Of a DNA stretch of 64,000 nt, positions 9,324-18,739 are shown one piece after another (position 1 is the first letter of the stretch; each line of letters starts with the position of its first letter). The position numbers and the translations under genes are program-made. The notes under the pieces were generated by a model that was not told the origin of the DNA, did no database searches, and saw only the letters and a list, made by a program, of their open reading frames with translations. Source of the DNA: Hymenobacter elongatus (GTDB lineage Bacteria > Bacteroidota > Bacteroidia > Cytophagales > Hymenobacteraceae); assembly GCF_004745955.1 (NCBI RefSeq), contig NZ_SRLD01000003.1, positions 1 through 64,000 on the forward strand. The letters are read 5' to 3'.

Positions 9324-10388
9324 TTAGTGTGCGTGGGCCGGCTCGGCACCATCGCCGCCACCCATCTGAAAATCAGCATCGTGGTGGTCTTCTACTGCGC
9401 CGCCGATGTACATGGCCGTGAGCAGCGTGAAGATGTAGGCCTGCAAGATGGCCACCAGCAACTCCAGCACGTTGATGAACAGGCCGAAAGCCAGCGTCAC
9501 GGGGCTGATATAGATGCTTTGGAAGATGAAGATCAGACTGATGAAGCTCAGCACCACAATGTGACCGGCCGTGATGTTGGCAAACAGTCGAATCATCAGG
9601 GAGAAGGGCTTTACCACCACACCGATCAATTCCACCGGAATCATGATGAGCAGCAAGGGCTTCGGTACGCCGGGCGTGGCAAAGATGTGGGCCCAGTAGT
9701 TTTTATTGGAGCTGGCCAGGGTGATGACAAGCGTCATCAGAGCCAAGGTCATGGTCACGGCGATGTTGCCGGTGAGGTTGGCCGCGCCCGGCATGAGGCC
9801 CAGCAGGTTGTTGAACCAGATGAAAAAGAAGATGGTGAGCAGATACGGCATGTAGCGCTCGTACTTCGGCCCGATAGACTTCTTGGCTACTTCGTCGCGG
9901 ATGAAGGTGATGATCGGCTCGAAAAACGACTGTACGCCTTTGGGGGCTTTGCCGTGGTTTTTGCGGTAGCCACGGGCCACGGCAGTAAACACGAGCAGCA
10001 AAATTACTGCGCTCAGCAACAGCGAGGCCACGTTCTTGGTAATCGAGAAGTCGTATACTTTGCTGCCATCTTCGGCTACGAGGTGTTCGTGCTCCAGCTT
10101 CAGGCCATTATAGGCTTCGCCATGCGCCAGGTTGGACGAGGAGAATACGCTCAGTCCCTTGGTAGGCTGGTAGGCAATAACGGGCAGCGGAATGGTGAAA
10201 TGGGTGCCATGCTCTTCGTCGCCGAGGGTAGCGAAATGCCATTCGTGCGAGTCCCCGATGTGGTGCAGAATCATCTCGCTGGGGCTGAAGGCCTCCTTGT
10301 CGGTTGCTTCGGCCTGCGTTGCGACGGGTTCGTTGGCAAACACAGGAAGCGAAAGAATGCAAAAGAGAGCTATCAGTAAACGCTTCAT
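9324..10388 (-). CDS. atpB: F0 ATP synthase subunit a
   Basis: The 354-residue protein is longer than enterobacterial AtpB because it has an N-terminal signal-like segment (MKRLLIALFCILSLPVFA) and a periplasmic domain of about 100 residues before the membrane part. That architecture is common in Bacteroidota. The essential Arg lies in FSLMIRLFANITAGHI, and five to six helices form the proton half-channels. The His/Asp-rich end (EDHHDADFQMGGGDGAEPAHAH) is notable. It sits between the atpI-like gene and atpE. Confidence 0.96.
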   Translation of the reverse strand: MKRLLIALFCILSLPVFANEPVATQAEATDKEAFSPSEMILHHIGDSHEWHFATLGDEEHGTHFTIPLPVIAYQPTKGLSVFSSSNLAHGEAYNGLKLEHEHLVAEDGSKVYDFSITKNVASLLLSAVILLLVFTAVARGYRKNHGKAPKGVQSFFEPIITFIRDEVAKKSIGPKYERYMPYLLTIFFFIWFNNLLGLMPGAANLTGNIAVTMTLALMTLVITLASSNKNYWAHIFATPGVPKPLLLIMIPVELIGVVVKPFSLMIRLFANITAGHIVVLSFISLIFIFQSIYISPVTLAFGLFINVLELLVAILQAYIFTLLTAMYIGGAVEDHHDADFQMGGGDGAEPAHAH

Positions 10389-10424
10389 TCAAAGAGGATT
10401 AGGGTTGTGCTCGCAAAACCTTGC

Positions 10425-10826
10425 TTATTGGCTTTCACCCGGTTTTGAAAACGGGCGCAAGTTACTCAGGATGCTCCAGATTTCAAACCCGGCAAATAAG
10501 AAATACAGAAGGAAGAAGCTCCCGAGGAAGGTCCAGGTGCCGTGGCCTTCGTTGGCACCTCCTCTATATAGGTAGACCAGCACCAACGCTACCGACAAGA
10601 GCAGCCGCAGGACCATACCCCCGAAGAAAGCCACCATAAACCCGTCCGGATTGGCCTTAAGCAGCACTGCCGTCAGCCAATAGGTCAGGGCGGTGAGCAC
10701 GGCAAAAAAGCCGAAGATATAGTAGGCCAGGGGGTGAATAACGGCCACCCCAAACTGCATCTGCAGGCCATACATGACGGCCCAGACGATGACACAGAAA
10801 ATCAAAAAGTTACGAAGAAACTGCAC
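10425..10826 (-). CDS. ATP synthase-associated membrane protein (AtpI-like)
   Basis: This 133-residue protein has about four transmembrane segments and no soluble domain. It lies between the atpZ-like gene (9 bp upstream) and atpB (36 bp downstream), the place where AtpI-type assembly proteins are encoded. By position it may help c-ring assembly or Mg2+/Ca2+ handling, as proposed for AtpI/AtpZ; the sequence alone is too generic to prove this. Conserved features are GGMVLRLLLSVALVLVYLY and FAGFEIWSIL. Confidence 0.7.
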   Translation of the reverse strand: MQFLRNFLIFCVIVWAVMYGLQMQFGVAVIHPLAYYIFGFFAVLTALTYWLTAVLLKANPDGFMVAFFGGMVLRLLLSVALVLVYLYRGGANEGHGTWTFLGSFFLLYFLFAGFEIWSILSNLRPFSKPGESQ

Positions 10827-10835
10827 TGCTACTAC

Positions 10836-11075
10836 TTATTCGTTGCGGGAAAGGGAGCGAATGACCTGGTAGGTGGCGGCAACCAGGCCAAAGACCATCA
10901 GGCTGATGGTGTACCACGGTTGGTCGTTGTGAAAGTACTCATCCAGCTTGAGGCCGCCCCAGGTGCAGAGGCCTAGTATAGCCAGCATCTGAAAGGCCAG
11001 GCCGGAGTATTTGGCAAAAGCCCGCAGCCGGTCGGTTTCGTTGGGGTCTGGGGGTGAAGCAGGAGCAGCGGCCAT
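10836..11075 (-). CDS. AtpZ/AtpI-family F0F1 assembly protein
   Basis: From ATG at 11075 the protein has 79 residues: a Pro/Ala-rich start, then AFAKYSGLAFQMLAILGLCTWGGLKLDEYF and a second helix (WYTISLMVFGLVAATYQVIRSL). Two spans with the intervening G-x-K-L-D motif are typical of the AtpZ/AtpI family. A frame extension upstream to 11156 lacks support and is not used. It is the first gene of the ATP synthase operon, divergent from the sprE-like gene. The 219-bp upstream gap should hold both promoters; TACTTTCG on the minus strand near 11105 is only a weak -7 candidate. Confidence 0.82.
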   Translation of the reverse strand: MAAAPASPPDPNETDRLRAFAKYSGLAFQMLAILGLCTWGGLKLDEYFHNDQPWYTISLMVFGLVAATYQVIRSLSRNE

Positions 11076-11294
11076 GGCGGGAGCGGGTTTGGGGGGTGCG
11101 AAAGTATTGATTTTCCGGGCAGTGACGGCTACCCGGAGTGCCCGATACGCAAGCAAACGACGGCGGCTACGGAAAAACCGTAATTTTACCCACAGCGCTA
11201 CGTTGTAGGAGCGGCGTGAACCGGCTGAACGAACGAATCAGCGGAGAGTGCGCGTTTCAATCTGCAATCTGAGGCCTCGACCCTACTATCTGCT

Positions 11295-14200
11295 TTGACG
11301 AAGTATCCGCTTTTCCGCCTGCTCCTTGCCCCTGCTGTCCTGCTGCTGTTGCTGCTGGGCGTGACGGCCTGCTCTTCGGAGCGCAAGTCCGTGCTGGGCC
11401 ATGCCTACGAAAACATCGTCGCCCGCGACAATGGCTTTTTTCTGGCCCGCGAGAAGATGCGGGCCACGGAAGATGCCCTCTACAAAGCCCGCGAAAACGA
11501 CTACAACCGGGTTTTGCCGCTGTTCCCGACCCTGGATGATGCCACCGTGGGCCGTATTACCGCCGACCTGGATGATATTGTCAAGAAGGCGTCGATTCCT
11601 ATTCAGCACCGCCCCGGCAGCGACTGGACCGACGACAGCTATTTGCTGATTGGCAAAGCGCGCTACTACAAGAAGGAATATGAGGACGCGGGCAAGACGT
11701 TTAAATACGTTAACACGACCAGCAAAGACCTCAACACCAAGCACGAGGCGTTAATCTGGCTGATGCGCACTTTTCTGGCGCTGAAGGAGTACGAGAATGC
11801 GGCGGCCGTTTCCGATTTGCTGGACAAAGAGAAAGGCGTGGAGGCCAATGCCCGGGAGTTGTTTTTGACCCGGGCGGAGTACTACCTCCTTACCGGCGAC
11901 CAGAAGCTGGCCATTGCGAACCTGGAAAAAGCGGTTCCTTATGTCACGCCCAAAAACGAGCAGTCGCGCACGCGCTACATTCTGGCGCAGCTCTATCAGG
12001 CCGCGGGGCAGGATAAGCAGGCGTATGCGCAGCTCAATAAGATTCTGAAGAAGAACCCGCCCTACGAGCTGGATTTCTTCTCGAAACTGATGCTGGGGCA
12101 GGTTTCGGACCTGAATGCCACTGACCGGGCCCGCCTGGACAAGTATTTCGCCAAGCTGCTCAAAGACACTAAGAACAAGGAGTATACCGATAAGATATAC
12201 TACGAGATGGCGCGCCTGGAATACCGCCAGCAGCGCTACGACACCTCGTTGGGGCTGCTGCGCAAGGCGGCCAGAGGCAACACGAATAACCGGGCGCAGA
12301 AGGCCTATACCTACTTGTTAGCGGGCCGTATCTACTACGAGAACCTGCAAAAATACCGGTTGGCCGCCACCTACTACGACAGCACCGTGCAGAACATGGC
12401 CCGCGAAGTGCCGGAGTATGCGGCCACGGCCGAGCGGAGCGAAGTACTGAAGGAGTTTGCCAAGCAAATTACCATCGTTGAAACCCAGGACAGCCTCCAA
12501 ACGCTGGCCCGGCTCGACTCGGCGGCGTTGCGCACGCAGCTGTTAACGTTTGCTACCGCCGAAGTAGCGGCGCGCAAGAAAGAAGCCGACCGGCTGGCCG
12601 CGCGGCTGGAGCTGGCGGCCCGCCAGGAACGTCAGGCTACCAGTGGCAGCATCAACTCACTCAGGCCCGGCGAGCCGGATATCGATCCGCTGGCATTGGC
12701 CAACGGTGCGGGCGGCACCCAATGGTACTTCGATAACCCAACAGCATTGAGCACGGCCAAGTCGGACTTCATCCGCAAATGGGGCGACCGGCAGCTGCAG
12801 GACAACTGGCGTCTCAGCAGTCAGGCCTCGTCGTCGCCGGTTACGTCGCAGGGTGGCAACGTTCCGCTCTCGATTGCGGGCGCTGGCAGCACAAGCGTCA
12901 ACCCATCTTCGGGCGCGGTGCTGGCTCCGGCCGTCGATCCAGCGGTACAGGCCCGGGAACTGGCAGCCACGTACCGCCAAAGCTTACCGCTGACGGAAGC
13001 ACAAATGCAGGCCTCGCAAAAGCTGGTGGAAGAAGCGCTGTTTGCCCTGGGCGGCATTTATAGCCAGCAGCTCAAAGAGCCCCTTCGGGCGGCCGAAACC
13101 TACGAAAAGCTGGTTACAAACTTTCCGAAGAGTAGCCACTCGCCCGAGGCTTACTATAGCTTGTACCTTATTTACAAAGACCTGAACGACCCCAAAGCAG
13201 AGGGCTTTGCCCAGCGCCTGCGTCAGCAATTTCCTACGTCCTCCTACGCTCGCCTGGTAGCTGACCCGGAATATCTGCGGCGCACCTCCATTGCCAACGA
13301 GCAGGTGGCAGTGCAGATTGACTCGGCTTTTGCATTCTACAAAAAACAGGAGTTCAAAAAGGCGGCAACGGTGCTGGCTCGGGCTAAAAAGCAAAACCCG
13401 GTGAGTGACCTTAACGACCGGGTGGCTTATTTGAACACCTTACTTATCATCCGGACCCAGCCGCCAGCCACGGCCAGGCTAGCCGTCGACAAGTTCCAGC
13501 AGGAGTATCCGGAAAGCCCATTGAGCGCCCAGGCCCGGGACTTGCTCGGCAGCTACAAGCGCTACGAAGAAGGGCAGATAGCGGGGGCGCTAGCCTCGAC
13601 CGACAAGCCAACGGTGTCGATGTTCCGGCCGGGCGAGGTAGATAATCGGCTACGCATTTTCTACGGGGCCGACGAGACACCGGCCAGTGGAGCTGCTCCC
13701 ACGCCTGCGGCTAACCCAATAGTTCCGCTCCCACCAGCCTCTACCACTCCAGATAAAGCGGCACCAGGCAAGACAAAACCCGGGAAAAAGACTGCCCCCG
13801 CCACCAAGGCCCCTCAGCCTGCTGTTGCGCCCCCGGTTAGCGCCGTGGAGCCCGCTCTTCCTACTACTGCGCCCGTCACCAGCACACCTGTTCCCACCAA
13901 CAGCGCAAGCCCAGCCACTCCGCCGTCGGCACCGGCGAAGCCCGCAACGCCCTACTCCAACAACCTGAGCGCGGGACACGCCGTGGTGCTGGCTTTCCCC
14001 AAAGCTGCCGCGCCGGTTCAGACCTTGCCCACGCAGCTGGCTACGTACAACAACCGCTTCTACCGCGTCAGCAACTTGCAGGTGCAGCAGGTGATGCTGG
14101 GCGATTCCCTGGACTTGGTGGTGGTACAATCATTGCCGGGGGCCAAGGTGGCCCAGAACTATGCCCTGAAGCTGCGGGGCCCTCAGTCGCCCCTGAGCAA

Positions 14201-14318
14201 ATTGCGGGGCGCGGGTTACCAAACCCTCATCATTGGTATTGATAACCTACCGCTGCTGCTGCAAAGCAAGGATGTGGAAGAGTATCAGCGCTTCTACCAG
14301 CAAACTTACCGTCCGTAG
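11295..14318 (+). CDS. sprE: SprE/PorW-like TPR lipoprotein of the type IX secretion system
   Basis: The 1007-residue protein starts at a TTG codon (no ATG is suitably placed) and has a lipoprotein signal ending LLLGVTACSS. Repeated helical pairs such as DDSYLLIGKARYYKKEYEDA and ETYEKLVTNFPKSSHSPEAYY are tetratricopeptide repeats spanning roughly residues 100-800. A Pro/Ala/Thr-rich linker (about 790-890) precedes a conserved C-terminal domain (NNRFYRVSNLQVQ...LIIGIDNLPLLLQ). This domain order matches the outer-membrane lipoprotein SprE/PorW, which links the secretion core to the cell-surface translocon. The nearby gldKLMN-porP locus supports the call. PBP1A follows after 9 bp, so the two are probably co-transcribed. 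Confidence 0.82.
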   Translation: MTKYPLFRLLLAPAVLLLLLLGVTACSSERKSVLGHAYENIVARDNGFFLAREKMRATEDALYKARENDYNRVLPLFPTLDDATVGRITADLDDIVKKASIPIQHRPGSDWTDDSYLLIGKARYYKKEYEDAGKTFKYVNTTSKDLNTKHEALIWLMRTFLALKEYENAAAVSDLLDKEKGVEANARELFLTRAEYYLLTGDQKLAIANLEKAVPYVTPKNEQSRTRYILAQLYQAAGQDKQAYAQLNKILKKNPPYELDFFSKLMLGQVSDLNATDRARLDKYFAKLLKDTKNKEYTDKIYYEMARLEYRQQRYDTSLGLLRKAARGNTNNRAQKAYTYLLAGRIYYENLQKYRLAATYYDSTVQNMAREVPEYAATAERSEVLKEFAKQITIVETQDSLQTLARLDSAALRTQLLTFATAEVAARKKEADRLAARLELAARQERQATSGSINSLRPGEPDIDPLALANGAGGTQWYFDNPTALSTAKSDFIRKWGDRQLQDNWRLSSQASSSPVTSQGGNVPLSIAGAGSTSVNPSSGAVLAPAVDPAVQARELAATYRQSLPLTEAQMQASQKLVEEALFALGGIYSQQLKEPLRAAETYEKLVTNFPKSSHSPEAYYSLYLIYKDLNDPKAEGFAQRLRQQFPTSSYARLVADPEYLRRTSIANEQVAVQIDSAFAFYKKQEFKKAATVLARAKKQNPVSDLNDRVAYLNTLLIIRTQPPATARLAVDKFQQEYPESPLSAQARDLLGSYKRYEEGQIAGALASTDKPTVSMFRPGEVDNRLRIFYGADETPASGAAPTPAANPIVPLPPASTTPDKAAPGKTKPGKKTAPATKAPQPAVAPPVSAVEPALPTTAPVTSTPVPTNSASPATPPSAPAKPATPYSNNLSAGHAVVLAFPKAAAPVQTLPTQLATYNNRFYRVSNLQVQQVMLGDSLDLVVVQSLPGAKVAQNYALKLRGPQSPLSKLRGAGYQTLIIGIDNLPLLLQSKDVEEYQRFYQQTYRP

Positions 14319-14327
14319 TACTCCTTC

Positions 14328-16661
14328 ATGGCTTACCCCGCCACCAAGTCCAAAACAGCTTCCCGCAAACCACAGCGGCCGGGGCGTTTCAGCAGCCTCA
14401 CCCGTATTCTCTGGCTTTTCTTCGGAGGCGGCGTGCTGGGCGCGATGCTCTATATCCTGGCCGTAAGCGTCAACTTCCTGAACTTCTTTGGGCGCATGCC
14501 CAACCTCAAGACGCTGGAAAACCCCAGAAGTGAGCTGGCGTCGGAAGTATATTCGGCCGATGGCGTGCTGATGGGCAAGTACTTCCGCGAAAACCGCACT
14601 CCCGTCGATTACGAAGACCTACCGCAAAACCTGATTGACGGGCTCATTGCCACCGAAGACGTGCGCTTCGAGGGCCATTCTGGCATCGACTTCAAAGGCT
14701 TGGCGGCTATTCCCTATTACATGGTGTCGGGGCGCGTGCGGCGAGGCTCTAGCACCCTCACCCAACAGGTCGCCAAGATGTTGTTCCGGACCCGCGAGGA
14801 CCTGAACGACGGCCGCCTGAACCATGTACCCGGGCTGCGCACCCTCATTATTAAGACCAAAGAGTGGATTGTGGCTGTGCAGCTGGAGCGCAACTACACG
14901 AAGCGCGAAATCCTGCGCATGTACCTCAACACGGCTGAGTTCGGGTCCAATGCCTTCGGGATCAACGTAGCGGCCAAGACCTTTTTCAACAAGCAGCCCC
15001 GCGACCTGAAGCTGGAAGAATCGGCGCTGCTGGTAGGCTTGGTCAACGGCCCTTCCTGGTTTAACCCCGTACGCAATCCGGAACGCTCGAAGCGCCGCCG
15101 CAACTGGGTATTGAGCCAGATGAGCAAGTATGCCTTCATCGATGAGCCGGCCTATGCCGCTGCTGCTGCCAAGCCTATTGTGCTGCAATACAGCGTCGAA
15201 AACTCCAACAAAGGCATTGCACCCTACTTCCGGGCCGAAGTCAGCAAATCGTTGCTGCAGTGGGCCAAGGAAACCGACCATGACCTCTACGCCGACGGCC
15301 TGAAGATCTACACCACCGTCGATTCGCGGATGCAGAAGTATGCCGAATCTGCCGTTGCCGAGCACCTGAAGCTCCAGCAGAAATGGTTCGACGCGCATTG
15401 GAAAGGCCAATTGCCGTGGCGCGATGAAAACGGCAAGGTGATACCCAACTTTCTGCAAACGTCCATCAAGCGCACCGAGCGGTACCGCTCCCTCGCCAAC
15501 CGCTTTGATGGCAACAAAGACTCCATCAACTATTATCTGAAGAAGAAATACAAGATGATGGTCTTCTCCTGGCAGGGCGAAAAGGAAGTTACCATGTCGC
15601 CCCTCGATTCGCTGGCCTACTACAAGCGCTACCTGCACGCCGGCTTCATGGCCATGAATCCGCTCAATGGGCAGATAAAGGCTTGGGTGGGCGGCGCCAA
15701 TTTCAAGTACTTCAAATACGACCACGTCAAGCAGGGCAAGCGCCAGCCGGGCTCCACGTTCAAGCCTATCGTCTACACCGCTGCCATCGACCAAGGCTAC
15801 TCGCCCTGCTACCAGCGGCCCGACGTAGCCACTACCTTCCCGCCCGTAGCCGGCCGCGCTTCCTACACGCCCAAAAACTTTGAGGGCGGCTTCTCGGGTC
15901 GCACGTTCACCATTCGGCAGGCCCTGGCCCGCTCCATGAACTCCATTACGGCTTGGCTGGTGCAGAAGCTCGGACCGGAAACTGTCGTTTCCTACGCCAA
16001 GCGTTTGGGCATCACCTCGCCTATTGAAGCCGTACCCGCCGTTGGCTTCGGCTCCAGCGACGTGAGCATCTATGAGCTGAGCGGAGCCTACAGCACCTTC
16101 GTTAATAAAGGCGTCTGGACGGCCCCGATGATGGTGACGCGCATCGAGGACAAAAACGGCAATGTCCTGCGCGAGTTTGTGCCCCAGACCCGGGAGGCGT
16201 TGAGCGAAGAAACTGCGTATCTGATGACTTATATGCTGCAGGCGTCGACCACGGAGCCCGGCGGCACCTCGGTTATCCTGAAGACGGGTTTTAAGTTTCC
16301 GTATGAAATCGGGGCCAAAACGGGTACCACCAGCAACTACTCCGATGCGTGGTTCATGGGTATCACGCCCGACCTTGTGTGTGGTATGTGGGTGGGCGGC
16401 GAAGACCGCAGCATTCACTTCCGCACCGGAGCCTACGGGCAGGGGGCTCGTATGGCGTTACCCATCTACGGTCTGTTTATGCGTAAGGTGTACGCCGATA
16501 AAAGCATCGGTGTCAGTACTGGCCCCTTCCCCAAGCCGGCGCAGCCCTTATCTATCGAAATCGACTGCAGCCGCTACTACGGCGGCCAGCGCGACACCAT
16601 TCCCTACGACCAGAAGCTCAACCAAACCGATCTGGAAGATCTCGACGACGAGGATATTTAA
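14328..16661 (+). CDS. mrcA: Penicillin-binding protein 1A (bifunctional transglycosylase/transpeptidase)
   Basis: The 777-residue protein has one N-terminal membrane anchor (about residues 28-50). A GT51 transglycosylase domain follows, with the catalytic Glu in TEDVRFEGHSGID (near 105), GSSTLTQQVAKML and LNTAEFGSNAFGI. The transpeptidase domain has the active-site STFK (near 474), SMN (near 536) and KTGTTSN (near 663). It polymerises and cross-links peptidoglycan in the periplasm. It follows the sprE-like gene by 9 bp, coupling envelope growth and secretion genes in one transcript. A bidirectional hairpin at 16681-16731 terminates it. Confidence 0.95.
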   Translation: MAYPATKSKTASRKPQRPGRFSSLTRILWLFFGGGVLGAMLYILAVSVNFLNFFGRMPNLKTLENPRSELASEVYSADGVLMGKYFRENRTPVDYEDLPQNLIDGLIATEDVRFEGHSGIDFKGLAAIPYYMVSGRVRRGSSTLTQQVAKMLFRTREDLNDGRLNHVPGLRTLIIKTKEWIVAVQLERNYTKREILRMYLNTAEFGSNAFGINVAAKTFFNKQPRDLKLEESALLVGLVNGPSWFNPVRNPERSKRRRNWVLSQMSKYAFIDEPAYAAAAAKPIVLQYSVENSNKGIAPYFRAEVSKSLLQWAKETDHDLYADGLKIYTTVDSRMQKYAESAVAEHLKLQQKWFDAHWKGQLPWRDENGKVIPNFLQTSIKRTERYRSLANRFDGNKDSINYYLKKKYKMMVFSWQGEKEVTMSPLDSLAYYKRYLHAGFMAMNPLNGQIKAWVGGANFKYFKYDHVKQGKRQPGSTFKPIVYTAAIDQGYSPCYQRPDVATTFPPVAGRASYTPKNFEGGFSGRTFTIRQALARSMNSITAWLVQKLGPETVVSYAKRLGITSPIEAVPAVGFGSSDVSIYELSGAYSTFVNKGVWTAPMMVTRIEDKNGNVLREFVPQTREALSEETAYLMTYMLQASTTEPGGTSVILKTGFKFPYEIGAKTGTTSNYSDAWFMGITPDLVCGMWVGGEDRSIHFRTGAYGQGARMALPIYGLFMRKVYADKSIGVSTGPFPKPAQPLSIEIDCSRYYGGQRDTIPYDQKLNQTDLEDLDDEDI

Positions 16662-16680
16662 GCCGGCCAGCAGTGTGTCC

Positions 16681-16731
16681 AAGCAAATAAAAAGTGGCAG
16701 GTGATAATCACCTGCCACTTTTTATTTGCTT
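16681..16731. terminator. Terminator after PBP1A, bidirectional hairpin
   Basis: AAAAAGTGGCAGGTGA and TCACCTGCCACTTTTT pair perfectly around a 3-base loop. With the flanking AAGCAAAT/ATTTGCTT the palindrome reaches 24 bp per arm. Confidence 0.93.
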
Positions 16732-16824
16732 GCCCGGCATACGACAGGGGTGTGAGGGCGAATTATCTCAACCTCCGGCCTGTTTTGTAAGTTACATACA
16801 TCCTCGCTCTCGCCTCTCTACTTT

Positions 16825-18633
16825 ATGGCTGCTACAGACCATCTGCAAGAACAAATACGGCACCTACCCCACCGTCCGGGCATCTACAAATTCTTCGATG
16901 ACGAAGGAATTATCTATGTCGGCAAAGCCATAGACATCCGCAAGCGGGTGAGCAGCTACTTCACCAAACAAGACCACAACAAAAAGACACAGCAGCTGGT
17001 CCGCAACATCAAGCGGATTGAGTTCACCATCGTCGACAGTGAGTCCGATGCCTTCTTGCTGGAGAACAACCTCATCAAGCAGAACCAGCCCAAATACAAC
17101 ATCCTGCTGAAGGATGGCAAAACCTACCCGTACCTGTGCCTGACCAACGAGCGTTTTCCGCGGCTGCTGCCCACGCGCAATAAAATCAACGACGGCTCCC
17201 GCTACTACGGCCCCTACGCCAATCTGACGGCCATGAATATCCTGTTGGAGCTGATTCGGGCGCTATATCCGTTGCGCACCTGCACCTACAACCTCTCACC
17301 CGAAAACGTGGCGGCTGGGAAGTTTAAAGTGTGTCTGGAGTATCATTTGGGTAACTGCAAAGGCCCTTGTGAAGGCTTCACCGATGAGGAAGCCTACAAC
17401 CAGCACATTCAACAAATCCGCAACATTCTGAGCGGCAATTTGAGTGTACCGAAGGCTTATTTTCGGGAGAAGATGATGGCTGCCGCCCAAGATCAGCAGT
17501 TCGAGCTGGCACACTCTTTCAAGCAAAAGCTCGACCGCCTCGACGACTTCCAAGCCAAATCGACGATAGTTAATGCCTCGTTGTCCAACATTGATGTTTT
17601 CAGCATCGCAGCCAACGAGAAAAGCGCCTTCATCAACTATCTGAAGGTGATGAACGGCTCCATTATCCTGACCCAATCGGTGGAAGTGCAGAAAAAGCTG
17701 GACGAAACCGACGCCGAGATTCTGGCCCCGCTGATCATGCAGATGCGGGAGGAATTTGAAAGCCAGTCCAAGGAAATTCTGGTCAACATCGCTATACCGG
17801 AGCTGCCTATTGCTAATTCAGTAGTCACGGTGCCTCAGATTGGCGATAAGCGCAAGCTGCTGGAGCTGTCTATCAAAAATGTGCTGTACCTGCGCAAGGA
17901 GAAAGAAAGCATGAACGACCGTTCCAAAGACCTCAACGAGGTCCGGATAATGGAAACGATCAAGAAGGATTTGCGCCTCACCGAATTACCCAAACACATC
18001 GAGTGCTTCGATAACTCGAACTTCCAGGGCGATAATCCGGTGGCTGCCATGGTCTGCTTCCGCAACGCAAAGCCTAGCAAGAAAGACTACCGGCACTATC
18101 ACATCAAAACCGTTATTGGCCCCAACGATTTCGACTCTATGTACGAAGTCGTTACCCGCCGCTACCGCCGCTTGGTAGACGAAGGAGCGTCATTGCCGCA
18201 ACTCGTTATCGTGGATGGCGGCAAAGGCCAACTCAGTATGGCCGTCAAAGCACTAAAAGATCTTAACCTCTGGGGTCAGATTCCAGTTATCGGCATTGCC
18301 AAGCGCCTGGAGGAAATCTACGTTCCCAACGACCCGCTGCCGCTCTACATCGATAAGAGAAGCGAATCCCTGCGCTTGTTTCAACGCATGCGCGATGAAG
18401 TACACCGTTTTGGCATCACCTTCCACCGCAGCCGCCGCGACGCCGCAACCCTCAAAACAGAGCTGACTGATGTGAAAGGACTCGGGCCCGCCACCGCCGA
18501 GAAGCTCCTGACAAAGTTCAAGTCCGTAAAAAAGATAAGAGAGTTGACGGAAGCCGAGTTGGTAGCCGAAGTCGGCAAAGCCAAAACCCGCATTCTACTG
18601 GCCCATTTTGCCCAGCAAGAAGCTGCTTCGTAG
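16825..18633 (+). CDS. uvrC: Excinuclease ABC subunit C
   Basis: The 602-residue protein begins with a GIY-YIG nuclease domain (PGIYKFFDDEGIIYVGKA, residues 18-35) that makes the 3' incision. A UVR segment near residues 200-240 contacts UvrB. The RNase H-like C-terminal nuclease (HIECFDNSNFQGDNPVAAMV, VIVDGGKGQL) makes the 5' incision. Helix-hairpin-helix motifs (LTDVKGLGPATAEKLLTKF) bind DNA. It is a single gene between two strong terminators, with length and domains typical of UvrC. It acts with UvrAB in nucleotide excision repair in the cytoplasm. Confidence 0.97.
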   Translation: MAATDHLQEQIRHLPHRPGIYKFFDDEGIIYVGKAIDIRKRVSSYFTKQDHNKKTQQLVRNIKRIEFTIVDSESDAFLLENNLIKQNQPKYNILLKDGKTYPYLCLTNERFPRLLPTRNKINDGSRYYGPYANLTAMNILLELIRALYPLRTCTYNLSPENVAAGKFKVCLEYHLGNCKGPCEGFTDEEAYNQHIQQIRNILSGNLSVPKAYFREKMMAAAQDQQFELAHSFKQKLDRLDDFQAKSTIVNASLSNIDVFSIAANEKSAFINYLKVMNGSIILTQSVEVQKKLDETDAEILAPLIMQMREEFESQSKEILVNIAIPELPIANSVVTVPQIGDKRKLLELSIKNVLYLRKEKESMNDRSKDLNEVRIMETIKKDLRLTELPKHIECFDNSNFQGDNPVAAMVCFRNAKPSKKDYRHYHIKTVIGPNDFDSMYEVVTRRYRRLVDEGASLPQLVIVDGGKGQLSMAVKALKDLNLWGQIPVIGIAKRLEEIYVPNDPLPLYIDKRSESLRLFQRMRDEVHRFGITFHRSRRDAATLKTELTDVKGLGPATAEKLLTKFKSVKKIRELTEAELVAEVGKAKTRILLAHFAQQEAAS

Positions 18634-18650
18634 CCATCGACAATTGGCAA

Positions 18651-18692
18651 ACAGAAAGCCCCAACCATATTACTGGTTGGGGCTTTCTGTTT
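18651..18692. terminator. Bidirectional terminator between uvrC and gldN
   Basis: ACAGAAAGCCCCAACCA and TGGTTGGGGCTTTCTGT form a 17-bp perfect stem with T/A runs on both sides. It serves the convergent uvrC and gldKLMN transcripts. Confidence 0.93.
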
Positions 18693-18739
18693 GTCATCGA
18701 ACTACAGAACCTAAGTAGTCCTAAAAGTACTCGTGAAGA

